A stretch of DNA of 64,000 nt, taken from contig NC_058189.1 of assembly GCF_907165205.1 (NCBI RefSeq), positions 67,950,315 through 68,014,314 of the forward strand. The letters run 5' to 3'. The notes beneath the pieces are model-generated. The model did not search any database, was not told the DNA's origin, and saw only the letters and a program-made list of their open reading frames with translations. Numbering within the stretch: position 1 is the stretch's first letter; every line of letters begins with the position of its first letter. The stretch is from Coccinella septempunctata. Taxonomy: Eukaryota; Arthropoda; Insecta; Coleoptera; Coccinellidae. A program made the position numbers and the translations under genes. Positions 45,312 through 56,710 of the stretch are shown here, in pieces.

Positions 45312-46226
45312 AACGAGGATATACCGAAAAATTCTTAGCCTACTATAGAACCAAACAAAATTCCAATGTAAGAATATTTTATTACTCAACATATTCTCCT
45401 CTTAATTGGATACATTTATTACAGCGAAACTGCAACGTCTCTAGACCTTTCAAAAAAAATGTTTCTTCTTGCTCTGCAAACCAAAACTCCACAGCTTTCG
45501 TTACCTCCTCGTTGGAAGAAAATTTACGACCTTTTAAACTTTTTTTCAGTTGAGGAAAGAGATGATAGTCGGATGGAGCCAAATCTGGTGAATCAGGCGG
45601 GTGTTCTAGTAATTCAAACCCTAAATCACGAATTTTTTGCATGGCAACATGAGATTTGTGTGCAGGGGCGTTGTCCTGCATAAACAAAACACCTCTGGAT
45701 AGCTTTCCGCGTCTTTTCTCTTTATTTTTTCCCGTAGAGTGGTCAGTAATGTCGAATAGTAATCTCCGATTATTGTTCTATCCTTATCCAAAAAATCAAT
45801 CACGATGACTCCATGGCATTTACAAAAAACTGAAGCAAAAGCTTTTCCAGCAGATTTTTGGACACGAAACTTCTTAGGTCTTGGAGAACCAGAGTGTCGC
45901 CATTCCATCGATTGTTGCTTTGTTTCTGGGTCGTAGAAATGTACCCAAATCTCATCCATAGTAACAATTCGGTTTAAGAAGTCTACATCGTTTTCAATTC
46001 GAGCACAGATCGAACGCGATGCTTCTACCCTTGCACGCTTTTGGTCACATTCAAACATTTGGGGATCCATTTTGAAGCAATTTTGCTCATGTCGAAATTG
46101 ACGTGAACTATATGATGAACGCGTTCGTATGAAATATTTTGTGCTTCAGATATCCGTTTTAGCCCAATTCGACGGTCTGATGAAATCATGGAACTGGTCT
46201 AGGCTAACAAGATATCAATACTCGTA
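45312..46226 (-). mobile_element. mariner copy D, internally deleted, both TIRs kept
   Basis: The left end AACGAGGATATACCGAAAAA and right end CTAACAAGATATCAATA-CTCGTA are the family TIRs. About 350 bp of the 5' coding and leader region is missing at about 46191, where GATGAAATCATG joins GAACTGGTCTAGG. The product is a 0.9-kb non-autonomous derivative that keeps the ends needed for mobilisation. Confidence 0.88.
45382..46190 (-). pseudogene. mariner transposase C-terminal two-thirds (copy D)
   Basis: The catalytic domain is well preserved in two overlapping frames. 46070-45621 carries ENDVDFLNRIVTMDEIWVHF (first Asp) to FLDKDRTIIGDYYSTLLTTL. 45687-45382 carries FMQDNAPAHKSHVAMQKIRD, DSPDLAPSDYHLFPQLKKSL and the natural C-terminus LRGEYVE. 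The frames are separated by a single-base loss at the AAAAAATAAAGAG stretch, which is also present in A, B and E. The N-terminal DNA-binding half was removed by the internal deletion. Confidence 0.87.
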
Positions 46227-46275
46227 TCATTCCTCAAAGAATTGGAATAACGATTAGAGAATATCAATGAGATCG

Positions 46276-46595
46276 TGTTACACCAGCAGCTTTGGTGACC
46301 TAACGTTATCATTAAGGGCTGTGTAGGTTTTGGGACCGATAAACAAACTGGAAGGAAGAAAAGTTCGATATATATTGTAAGAAATCGAATAAACGAATAT
46401 GGTGAGCCGCTGCCGGTCAAAGGGGATAAGCGCTGAGTAAACATAATATAAACGACAGCCGAGATTTGAAGCTGTGGTACTCAGGCAATTCGATTTGAAG
46501 ATCCCTTCGTGCTCGGATGTACCAGCCGCTCGATATTCCTTGTGTTTACGAAAATAAATAATTAAGTTTGGAATTCTTGAGTTTCATTTCTAACA
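46276..46595 (+). mobile_element. Candidate solo LTR
   Basis: A 320-bp block beginning TGTTACACC and ending TTTCTAACA, the TG..CA ends of an LTR. It includes AATAAATAATTAAG near the 3' end as a possible polyadenylation signal and has a balanced composition with no coding. No second LTR, primer-binding site, pol gene or target-site duplication was found, so this is tentative. Confidence 0.28.
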
Positions 46596-47454
46596 ATATA
46601 TATGGACGTGAAATGTATATATATCCACGTTCATGTGAACAGTTTCAGCGAGTGCCACCGTTCAATTCTCAACGGGAAATATATTCCACATGTTTCCTCT
46701 TCGCAAACGTCGATTTGCGATTGAATCGATCGGAATTTTCCTCCAATTTTCAATATTTATGTATAACGGTTGTGTATCTCGTTTCGTATTCAGGATTCTA
46801 GGACGAACGAAACGCCGGAGCGGCAAGTTTGTCCTTCCTAATTCTAATTGGATTCGCAAATAGCGCGAGAGTCGTTCGGCGTGTTAATATTGATTTTAAA
46901 ATTCGACGCTGCAGGTTACGGACGAGTATGCTAGATCGACCTTGTTGAGGAAAAAAGAGATAGGAAGGGAAGAAGTCGGAAAATTTGGTTCAGAGATCTC
47001 TGAGTGACGCAGAATCGAGACTGCGATGGGTTTTGATCATGTGGTGCATCAAAATGTTTTGAAGAAGGTCATGACTCCTTATGGTTCAATTGGACTCTTG
47101 TATGCGTGGATGCCTTCTAGCCAAGAGACCGTTAACGTTGTCAGTTCAAGCATATTTGGTTTTTAAATATAGTGTTCCTCGTGGCTCAATGGTGTTACCT
47201 ACACATAGGAACGATGCCGTTGCTTCATCATCAGCTTTACGGATGATAGTCCTCTGTTGTCTTCTTCAACCTTCAACTATCAACATTTGGAGTACACAAT
47301 GAAGGGTGAAGAAAAATGTGCTCAGATATCTACGTTTGAGTAGCAACTTAGGACGATGGGAAGATTTTAACTCGCCTTAATTTTAACTGCCAATCACTCA
47401 AGCTTCAACTGAATGGGAATTATTCAAGGCAAGAAAATATTTGTATTGGATAGC
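46596..47454. other. Unassigned spacer
   Basis: No gene is recognised. The composition is AT-rich with a few CG dinucleotides at 46790-46920. Confidence 0.3.
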
Positions 47455-48165
47455 TAGTTTTTTCCAGTTACGATTGGCATTAACTGATTTCAGGGATTGA
47501 TGCAGTGTATCCTTAAACCGATTATTCTGGCCTCCTGGTTTCCGGGCTACCTCTGTAAATTCGCCATACAGAGCTATCTTGGAGAGTCTTGTTTCTTGCA
47601 TCCTCAGTTACTTGAGTCTCAATTGTTGTACAACTCGCGCGTTGTAAGACATCCGCATTCGAAACTTTGTGGAACCATCTGATGTGCATTATCTGTCTTA
47701 CATAACTTTGTTGCGTTTGTTCAAGCTGTTTAAGGTGTCGCCTGTAGGGTGTCCAGCTTTCGCTGGGAGGACGACTACTTTGTAAACAGCTGTCTTGGTC
47801 TTCAGATTGAGGTCGTGATTTTTAAACACTCTGACCTTTAGCTTCTAGAATGCCCGTGATACCGAATTGATACGGTTGTGTATTTCCGTGTCTAGGTTAG
47901 CCCTAGTATTTATGAAGCTACCCAAGTATTTGAACTGCTCGAGCTGTTCTAGAGTTTCATTCTCCAGGCGGATATGTGTTGGAAAGCTTTCTGGCGGACT
48001 TACCAGGATTTTGGTTTTGTCGATATTGAGTCTAAGACCTAAAGCTTCGTATATATGTTACAGGTGTCCAGCATTATCTGTAGATTCTGTGGGCTGCTAG
48101 CGATAAGTGCCCAGTCGTCTGCATATTGAAGTTCCGTGATGAACTTTGAACGAGTTTTTGATCTG
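47455..48165 (-). mobile_element. RT-B retrotransposon remnant, copy f
   Basis: Minus strand, truncated at both ends: the 3' (ATTC)n tail and zinc block are gone. From high to low coordinates it retains the MLDTCNIYEALGLRLNIDK-like, TKILVSPPESFPTHIRLENE, LEQLEQFKYLGSFINTRANL and TTIETQVTEDARNKTL-like segments, in several frames. A deletion near 47765 removed part of the LLYGSESW region. Confidence 0.8.
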
Positions 48166-49225
48166 CTTTTGATTTACACAAAAAACAAATCTGTTTCCCC
48201 CAGAGAGGACTTTCTCCCTTTAGTAAGTTGATGTACATGAATTTCGATAACATTCACATACAATTCATTTCGAAAATGATTTCTGATTTCCAGTTCAACT
48301 TTTCTTAGCATGAATGTTGCAATTTTAGCTATTGTATATAATGGAGAAGGCAAGATATCATAGTTGTGGCTCTTCATATAATCAATTTCCTTATATTATG
48401 ATCGTGTAAAGACCCAAGAAGTTCTTGATTCAAAAAAATATTGCTCTGTTATATCAGCTGATTCTCACAACACAGTCGAAATTTTTTTCATAAACACTGA
48501 TACTTCATGACATTCATTGACCTAAAATTAATAATAATCAACACATTTGAATCCAATTTCGACAATCAATCTTCAAAATTGAGCAAAAATAACTATAAAC
48601 TGAGAAAAAAGAATTTATTTGGCGAAAATTTCAAAATCTCCTTCAAAAATGATAATGACTGCATTAACCTTTTAGTTCGAACTGTCATCACCATGTCGCT
48701 GTAATCTACATTGGGAATTGAATTCCCAATACCTAAGTACTCCATCTATATTTATATCATTGAATACTCAAAGATTCATATGCGACAACGAATATATCAA
48801 TCTGAATTAGGCGGATGAATGGAAGCAGCTCTCATGTTTACTGAATAAGTATGCATCAGTCATACGTGATGCTTCATACCAATTTCCTTGTTGCCAACTG
48901 GAAAGAAAAAAATTTGGCTATCCTCTGGTGACTATGGGCGTGTCACATCACCTTTTGGAGTAAAAGGCCACATATCGATGTTCAACTGGTTATAATCAGT
49001 TCCGCAAACACGAATATTTCCGTTGAAATTTATGGCGCCATTCGTTCTTTCATTAACGTCATCCATCAACTGTTGAACAGATACATTCAAACATTGCGAA
49101 ACTTTAACAAACTCGTTATCATCGCGAGATAAGGCCAGGGTCTTTTGTATGCGAAATGTCACACATCCGTGTTATCTGACGAGTGGGTGGATGCTGAAGG
49201 AATTTTCTTCCTGCTCGAATTCAAA
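48166..49225. other. Unassigned spacer
   Basis: AT-rich. A 76-codon minus-strand frame (49162-48932) shows no domain. Nothing else is recognised. Confidence 0.3.
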
Positions 49226-49425
49226 TGATCTGACGAGAATATACAGGTTGAGTCTTTTACTTGTTCGAATATTTTCACAGTAGATTCTGGAGGTCCAAAG
49301 AAACACTTTTTTCTTCACCATTTTTTTTTCGAATCGACTCGGTTTTAAATATACAGGCTGTTTGAAAACCATAAAAAAACAACTCTTGAAACTAATTTGG
49401 ACGCTATCTAATGAACGGTGTTCAA
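49226..49425. mobile_element. R3 element copy 3, fragment
   Basis: It starts GAATATACAGGTTGAGTC and continues with TCGAATATTTTCACAGTAGA and GGCTGTTTGAAAACCATAAA, the R3 left arm. It then jumps to GGACGCTATCTAATGAACG, found in the interior of copy 1 (about 26438). The right arm is absent. Confidence 0.65.
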
Positions 49426-50872
49426 TACAAGGACTATAGGAATCTGAATGAACCAGAATGATTCATATGAAGAATATTCTCCCAATTAGTCGAACGGCAG
49501 TGATTCAATCTTCGGCAATTTCAAATTTATTTTCCGATTTCTCGGCAGCTGTATATAAGCCGTACGGAATTGTCTATTTCTTCAGCTGGTAATTTCATGC
49601 TTTTTCGATCAGTCCTTCACCGGAATTCGCTTATACAGAAACAATAAAAACAGGTACGGTTTGAACAATATAATATTAGCATAAAAAAGCTGCGTTCAGA
49701 ATTGAGTAACCGTTTATTGATCCCGATCGGGATCTGGGTTTACTGTGTTTGCCTCATCTCAACCATAAAATCTATTGCGTTATCAGTCGCTTTTAACAGA
49801 CCGGCGGTTTTATTTCTCTATTTCAGATATGAGAATCAGATTCTTATATTCTGGTTTATCGAGGAAAACGATTTTTTGTCCTATCAATTGGGCAACGTTA
49901 TCTGTTCTAACTATCACCGCTAGATTTTATTATCTTAACCGGTGAAGATTTGCATACGCTATCGGAATTGTGGGTAGGCTTATCGAGTAATGCTAAATAC
50001 TTCGCAGTTATATAATATCAAAACTATTGTGAATAATTTATATTTAAATGATATATTTACTGGGATGATACGCTAAATATGTAGTGACATAGATACAGAA
50101 TATCCAATATTATTATATAATGTGTAGGGCTTCCACGATATCTTATGCAGTCACTTTGGGGCATACAGTCATACTCCTAATAAGATGGTCTGTTTGCTTT
50201 CGAGGTATCTTATTCTAGACAACTTGTACCTCATTTTGAAGTGAAATTCTTCCTGATGAATTAATTATAATTAATAATTACGACGATCGATGGAATATTA
50301 TATTCTATATTCGATTTTCTCATTTATGACGCTCCATTTCACACGCCCTCTCGGTTAAGAATGGCGGAACCGTGTGACTCCTCCTGGACGTAATATTGAG
50401 CAACTCGCGTGGAAGTGATAAGAAATGGCGGAAATATTCCTCGTGATACTAGTTGGAAATTGAAAAGGGGAGAAATCGAATGGAGAATTTAGCTGTTCGG
50501 AATCTATTCGTGTGACTGCATGCGTGAGAATCGAGATCGAAAACATACACAAGGGGATGCAGGGAATAGGGGGGGACACTTTTATTTTGGGATATTCTGC
50601 GCCATCTATAAGGAGGTGTAGGGGGAAAGTGGGTGAGTGTTTGTGTTGATGAACACAAAAAATCCCCATTCATAGTCCAAAAATGCATTTATATCAGAAC
50701 AAAATGAATGAACAGATCATTTTTAAAGTATTCTCCATCGCTGGCTACTAATTTTTTTCACCTCTAAGGCATTTTCGAATTCCACCTCGAGAGGATGGGT
50801 CGTCTATTGAGGCGATCCAAATTCGGAGCCAATTTGCGATTTCTGCGAAAGAAGTGGTCGCTGGTGATCATT
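49426..50872. other. Unassigned spacer
   Basis: No gene is recognised. TATATAAGCCGT at about 49550 is a TATA-like box with AATAAAAACAGG downstream at 49640, which could be a retroelement control region, but no coding supports this. 50355-50690 has two overlapping C-rich minus-strand frames without a domain. Confidence 0.3.
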
Positions 50873-52140
50873 TACGAGGATGTATTGATATCTACTTAGC
50901 CTAGACCAGTTCCATGCATAAAAAAAATATTGCGTTACCATAGCAACAAACAATAACTCATTAGAAGTGTCAGTGTGAAGTTTGAGGTCAAAAAAGTAAC
51001 CCAGAGTTACGCAATAAATTGAAAGAAAGAAGATGTCCACCGAAATTGTGAAAATCGAAAAATTGGAGTATCGAGCCATCATCAAGTACCTGTATTTAAA
51101 AGGGTTAAGAGGTAAGCAGATTTACGAAGATATGCTTAATACCCTTTGTAATCAATGTTCTTCGTATGCGACCGTGAAAAATTGGACTGCAAGCTTTAAA
51201 AGAGGTAAATTTTCCATTGAAGATGATGACCGATCGGGAAGGCCAGTTTCTGTGTCAGTCCCCGAAAATATCGATGCAGTTCATGACATGATTTTATCAG
51301 ACCGTCCAATTGGGCTAAAAGGGATATCTGAAGCACTAAATATTTCATACGAACGCGTTCATCGTATAGTTCACGTCAATTTGGACATGAGAAAAATTGC
51401 TGCAAAATGGATTCCCAAATTAATGTTGACCAAAAGCTTGCAAGGGTAGAAGTATCGCGTTCGATCTGTGCGCGATTTGAAAACGATGTAGACTTCTTAA
51501 AACGAATTGTTACTATGGATGAGACTTGGGTACATTTCTACGATCCAGAAACAAAGCAACAATCAATGGAATAGCGACCTAAGAAGTTTCGTGTCCAAAA
51601 ATCTGCTGGAAAAGTTCTTGCTTCAGTTTTTTGGGAATTCCATGGTGTCATCGTGATTGATTTTTTGGATAAGGATAGAACAATAACCGGAGATTACTAT
51701 TCGACATTACTGACCACTCTACGGGAAAAAATAAAGGGAAAAGACGCGGAAAGCTATCCAGAGGTGTTTTGTTTATACAGGACAACGCCCCTGCATACAA
51801 ATCTCATGTTGCCATGCAAAAAATTCGTGATTTAGGGTTTGAATTACTAGAACACCCCACTTATTCACCAGATTTGGCTGCATCCGACTATCATCTCTTT
51901 CCTCAACTGGAAAAAAGTTTAAAGGGTCGTAAATTTTCTTCCAACGAGGAGGTAATAAAAACTAAGGAGGTCTGCTTTGCCAGAGAAAGAATAAACTTTT
52001 TTTTCTAAAGATCTAGAGACGTTGCAGGTTCGCTCTAATAAATGTATCCAATGGAGAATATGTTGAGTAATAAAATATTTTGAGATGGAAATTTTGTTTG
52101 ATTCTATAGTAGGCTAAGAATTTTTCAATAATTCTTCGTA
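50873..52140 (+). mobile_element. mariner copy E, full length with TIRs
   Basis: The left end TACGAGGATGTATTGATATC and right end TTTTTCAATAATTCTTCGTA are the family TIRs. The element is 1.27 kb. It carries the shared one-base deletion (AAAAAATAAAGGG) plus private damage, so it is not autonomous. Confidence 0.92.
51033..52070 (+). pseudogene. mariner transposase pseudogene (copy E)
   Basis: The N-terminal 138 codons are open (MSTEIVKIEKLEYRAIIKYL to VHRIVHVNLDMRKIAAKWIP). They then shift where about ten bases (PQMFEC region) are missing. The first catalytic block TMDETWVHFYDPETKQQSME is intact but ends in a stop, and about 20 bases of the RHSGSPR segment are deleted. The DNA-cleavage Asp pair sits in QDNAPAYKSHV and TYSPDLAASDYHLFP. 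The C-terminus is frameshifted after CFARERI. Confidence 0.87.
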
Positions 52141-53040
52141 CTCCAATTCAATCAGAATTTGAGTCCTGTTTGTCGTTAACTCTCAAAAGAGATGCATCCC
52201 GATGCCCTAGACCGAGATCGCTGAAGATGAAACGAACATCTCGAGAGACCCCTCGAGGTTTTGTTCCGCGGACGCTCGCAGTTATAATTCCGCTGAAAAA
52301 TTCAATGAAGAAGGGGATACTCGGCCGCGGGGCTTCCACTTTCCATAATCTCATCCCACTTAAATGAAATTTTACGTAGTGGAATTTATTAAGGTAATTG
52401 CGAAGGGGAGGACGCCGGAATTTAGACAGAATATGCCCAATTAATAAGTTTTTACCTAGGGGCGGCGCGTACTTAATCTAGAAGCTCCCCCAAGTTCATG
52501 ATCCAGAAGAGCTGGGGGGGCTCTCTGATCGACGAGATGCCTCATCGGCGTACCTGCTCCATGAAATATTCATGGAATGCGACGAAATGAAGTATATTAT
52601 GTCATACCTACGCGTGCTACACTTGGTTTTGTCGTCGAGTCTGAGGGGGGTGATTACACAAAGGTTGGATTAATGCAAATTCAGTGAGAGATCTATCGAA
52701 ATTTCACTTGGGTTGTTGAAGATTAAGGATATACTGCAACAGGAGTCCCGAATGTGTTTCCTACACAAGACGTTCTTTCGAAGCCAATCACTCTCTACTC
52801 TCTAATCATACTCGTACAAGGGGTGATCTATACGCGATCTAAAAGTTCAAAACAGTGGCCCTATTTTGAAGATTGAACTAAGCAAATGAAGTGGGACAGC
52901 TAAAAAAGTTTGACTAGTTTTAACTTCGACAATACTTGTTGAGTGATGTTGTGATTTCACCATGAGATGCAAAGTAGTATCGTTGGCCTGTATGCCACTA
53001 GTGCAGAAGAGTTCGTTTCTTTTTGGAAACATGATTTCGT
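52141..53040. other. Unassigned spacer
   Basis: No gene is recognised. 52180-52370 is CG-rich with open frames on both strands and no domain. Confidence 0.3.
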
Positions 53041-53640
53041 GTCTGTCTTTTTTCGCGTCAACCTTTTGTTTTTACAGTGTAAGATTACATCGTTATTTAT
53101 TTATAAATGATGCATTTTGGTATTTCGTTTGTACAGGTTTTTATCTATACAAGCTTTATTCGTTTGGGTATTATGAATTTTTCATATTTTATCACTACAA
53201 GATTTATATACACTCGGCATTGCCTTCTAATTGTTTATCTTAAATATTATTTTTTCTATACAACAGTTAGTTTATTAATTTGTCTTTACACCTAATTTAT
53301 TGATTTATATGTGTGCACTTGGTTCATTGTTTTGTCTTCATATTTATTGATTTCATCTGTTTCCGTGGCTTTCCACCTTTCTTTTTTATCAAATCTGTTA
53401 TCCATCCTGTTCATTGGAGTTTGATAGATAATGAAAAAGACTCTCAATATATGTTGATTTACTGTTTTGTCTTTGTACTGTTGTTCTCTCTTTCCATGTA
53501 CTTTTCTGTTGGTGTCTTTTATTTTATTACTGTTTTCATACATCTTTGTATTTGTCTGCAGATGGCTGAAGATGGCCCTTATTTTGTAAGGTTCGAAACA
53601 TATGTAGCAATTTAATAAAGAATTTGGAGCAGACACGAAA
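53041..53640 (+). repeat. T-rich block with possible Penelope-like 3' end
   Basis: A strongly T-rich stretch ends with CTGAAGATGGCCCTTATTTT then GTAAGGTTCGAAACATATG and TTTAATAAAGAATTTGG. The CTGANGA..stem..GAAAC arrangement matches the core of hammerhead motifs known in Penelope-like elements. CCTTA and TAAGG could pair as stem II. No reverse transcriptase or GIY-YIG domain is near, so at most this is a 5'-truncated fragment. Confidence 0.35.
53568..53602 (+). ncRNA. Candidate hammerhead-like core
   Basis: CTGAAGA (core CUGANGA) is followed by a short hairpin (CCTTA/TAAGG) and then CGAAAC (core GAAA). Stem III and the UH cleavage site were not confirmed by eye, so activity is not claimed. 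Confidence 0.25.
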
Positions 53641-53683
53641 ATTTCGTCTTTTTCATTTTCTTTTTTATCATGCAGTCATAAGG

Positions 53684-54019
53684 GTTCTGTAACGTTTCTC
53701 GAACAACTGAAGAACAGAAGAATCATCACTTGGATGACTGGACCTGGTCGAAAGACCCTCCCAGTCAAAAGCAAGATTTGGCTATTATTAATTTGAGTAC
53801 TGAAGGCATTTCTAGCAACGAGGGTGATCCTCCACCAAGATCAACAGGAGGTTTTTGACGCAGAGATGATATTCCTCCCAGTGCAATTGGACAAGTTATG
53901 TACCTATGATTATTTATTTTTTTCTTCATTCATCATCGAGTCTTCGAATAAGTTTTGATGAAAGCTTTATTATTCACTTTTTTCCTCGTTTTCTGCTCTG
54001 TTTCTTTGTTTCAGATATT
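53684..54019 (+). repeat. R5 exon-like repeat, copy 1
   Basis: This is a direct repeat of 62015-62353 with few changes. It contains a continuous frame TTEEQKNHHLDDWTWSKDPP to NEGDPPPRSTGGF then a stop. It ends in CTTTGTTTCAG, a good 3' splice acceptor with a pyrimidine tract, after which the two copies diverge. It could be a piece of a spliced transposon gene or a duplicated host exon with its intron. I do not recognise the protein. Confidence 0.6.
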
Positions 54020-55575
54020 GAAGAGTGGATTGTTTGGTGGTTACCAAGGGACGTCTTCACCATATTTTCCGACACATTACTTATAAAACTACCGTTTTTT
54101 TCGGGAAACTCGCCTCCTTTTGAAAAACAATAGAAGATTTAGTGTAAACTACTTGCGATATACGAAAATTAACGAAATTAAGTAGATATTAAAATCGGCG
54201 TGTTTTGGAGAAAGGCAATTTTCGAAATAGATTAATCAATAACGATGAAATTGTGTTTCGAAAGCATTCAATTTTCACCAATTCCATACCCAACTCTCCT
54301 GATTATTCCATTCCGAATCTGTGGGACCCGAAACCTATCAAAATATAAAATATTATTCCGAATCCGTCCATTTCCGGTCGAAATATACATAACACCTGTT
54401 TCATAATTTAATTATAACTCACGAAACTTCTAATTATAATTCTCCGATGCACGAATTTTTCCCCCAATTAGAGACACGGTGAAAAAAACGGTCATCAACG
54501 TCGGATAGTTTCCGTATAGTAGTTCCAGCTATTATCCATCTTCTCAAAACCAGTTATAATTCAGTCACTCTTCATTGATATATTTTGATTTTTTTCAACG
54601 TCCACTTACCGTCCTCTAGCAAGCTGTTTTAACGAGCCAAACGACCTCGTAGTCGATCAGACAGGTATAGAAATGACGTAAACAGACGTCTTCACAAATT
54701 GCTTTAATTTCTAGAAACCACCTTTGTGGTATTGAATGGAAATTGCAATTGCATCACTGTACTATTACCAAGTTGGTTTCGCAAGCCAAGATCCTCTTTG
54801 TTCATGAGTTGAAAAGGACAAGTAAATGGAGCAGTGATGAAAACTTAATACTACTTTTTTTTTCAAACGATTAACCCTCCACCTGAGAACTTTTCAACAA
54901 AAATAGCTATTTCTATTGATATACACAAAGTCCTAAAGATTCAAAAGAAAAAACCCCACTGAAAATAACAGTTGGAGTTATTTCCTCTGGACTTGCGTCA
55001 ACCACGAGAGTCCTTCTTATACCTGATCATTCTGAATGGTTTTTGATTCTCATAATTAAGATCTAAAACAAATTACAATCCTCCATTGGCGATTAGGTAT
55101 GCCTTTTTTATCTATTACAGCTCTGGAATGAATTTCAAAGATTAATTACTATTCCTCAAATTTCGCATTCGAAATTCACAAGTCACGTAATATTTACCAT
55201 AAAAATTCAAACAATCGTGAATTTCATTTCACGAAAGCGGACGAGCCAAGCAAATAATGAATTTGCATAAGTTACATGTGCAGTTTTTCGCAATGTAATA
55301 TCAGACCAAGGACGCAATCGTTAGAACATCTCTGATGTTATCGCCTGTGTGTGTGAAATGGATATTCAGTTCACTTAGCATTAAAATATCATTTGAACAT
55401 TTCAGAAACGGTTATCTTCATAAAATGTTTCAACTGTAGTTGAATAAGATGCTGCGAATGAGAATTTCATCTTGATTCCACACATTACAATACATATTAT
55501 GTGTGCCTATCATTTTTATTCTGATATTGAAAAAAAACTAATATTTCTGAGGAGAAATCAATGAATGTTCATTTC
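54020..55575. other. Unassigned spacer
   Basis: AT-rich with no gene, terminal repeat or RNA gene recognised. Confidence 0.3.
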
Positions 55576-56426
55576 ATTGCAAAGAGGAGGGTATGCCATT
55601 AATATTAGAAAACGATATCAGCCAAAAGACTACGCTTACAGCACCATATTCTTTTCCTGAAATTTACCATGACCAATTCGCACATTTGCGGCTGTATGTT
55701 CTCAATAACTTCACGAATTCCATCTTTAAGGTCTTGAACCGATTGTGGAGCATTGGCTTAGACCTTATCTTTTACGTAGCCCCAAAGGAAACAGTCTAAA
55801 GGTGTTAAATCACAAGATCTCGGTGGCCAATTGTGATCACCAACTGTGATACGTTAAGGATAGAGAGGCTCTTCAACAATCATTCTTGGATTTTCCGAGC
55901 CCCAAATTCGACAATTTTGCTTATTAACGTTGCCTTCGAGGTGAAAATGGGTCTCATCACTGAAGATTATTTTTCGATGAAAATCAGGATTATTTTGATG
56001 CATTTCAAGGACAAGGACTCAATCAGCGAAGATACAACGTTGCTGATGAGTGACTGGCTTGAGTTCTTACCTTAACTGAACTTTAAAAGCCTTAAGACCT
56101 AAGTCTTTATGCAAGGTACGATGTAATGTCGTTTATGGAATGCATAATTCCAAAGATCGACGAGGAATCCATAAACCTGAGTTTTCTTCAACACTACGGG
56201 CTACAGCAGCAATATTCTCAGTTGTTCTTGAGCGACTCACACGATTTCGATTCTTCACATCACTAACTTGTTCCAACAGCTCAAATTTCTCCACCAGTTT
56301 CACTATTGCCGGCCGAGAAGGTGCTTCACGACGACCTAAAACTGCTTTAGTCTTGCGAACCGTGACTACAAAATTTTCACAATTTTTATAGGGAATCTTA
56401 ACCATTTCAATGCGTTGTTGAAACAT
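55576..56426 (-). pseudogene. Tc1/mariner-superfamily transposase remnant, different from mariner A-E
   Basis: Minus strand. The N-terminal helix-turn-helix region is open: QRIEMVKIPYKNCENFVVTV, REAPSRPAIVKLVEKFELLE, TENIAAVARSVEENSGLWIP and RRSLELCIP. Past a shift, the catalytic part reads KIIFSDETHFHLEGNVNKQN and CRIWGSENPRMIVEEPLYP (first catalytic Asp in SDETHFH). The sequence then jumps to NWPPRSCDLTPLDCFLWGYV, so the segment with the second catalytic Asp is deleted. The SDETHF and PPRSxDLTPxDxFLWG blocks place it with the DD-D lineage often annotated as 'transposable element' mariner relatives in insects, not with the DD34D mariner above. Confidence 0.8.
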
Positions 56427-56710
56427 GTATCGTTCCAGTTTTAGAAATGGCGTAGTTTTTACTAGTCAAATGTCAAAAAATGACAGCATGACAGCTTCAA
56501 AACTGACAGCTGCCCAAAATGAAACCTTTTATTGGAAAACCCTTCCCAAGATACACAAATATTTAACCTCAATTCCATCCGAATTAGTGTTGATTCATCA
56601 CAAGCAAAATTTCGGATATTTGCCTTCACATTTTAAAGCAACAGAAAACCTTGGACAGTTACTGAGCGAATTCATGATAAAAACACGGTGCTCATTCCAC
56701 ATAAACGTCA
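56427..56710. other. Unassigned; start of plus-strand open frame
   Basis: A plus-strand open frame, 56425-56805 (126 codons), contains FYWKTLPKIHKYLTSIPSEL and no known domain. It may be an exon or part of the next entry in a different frame. Confidence 0.3.

Noticed and set aside
46276..46595. A complete LTR retrotransposon
   Set aside because: Only one TG..CA block was found, without a partner LTR, gag/pol or target-site duplication; listed as a weak solo-LTR candidate.
53313..53636. 100- and 114-codon frames on opposite strands in a T-rich block
   Set aside because: They reflect biased composition (Phe/Val on one strand, Lys/Asn on the other) and overlap each other.
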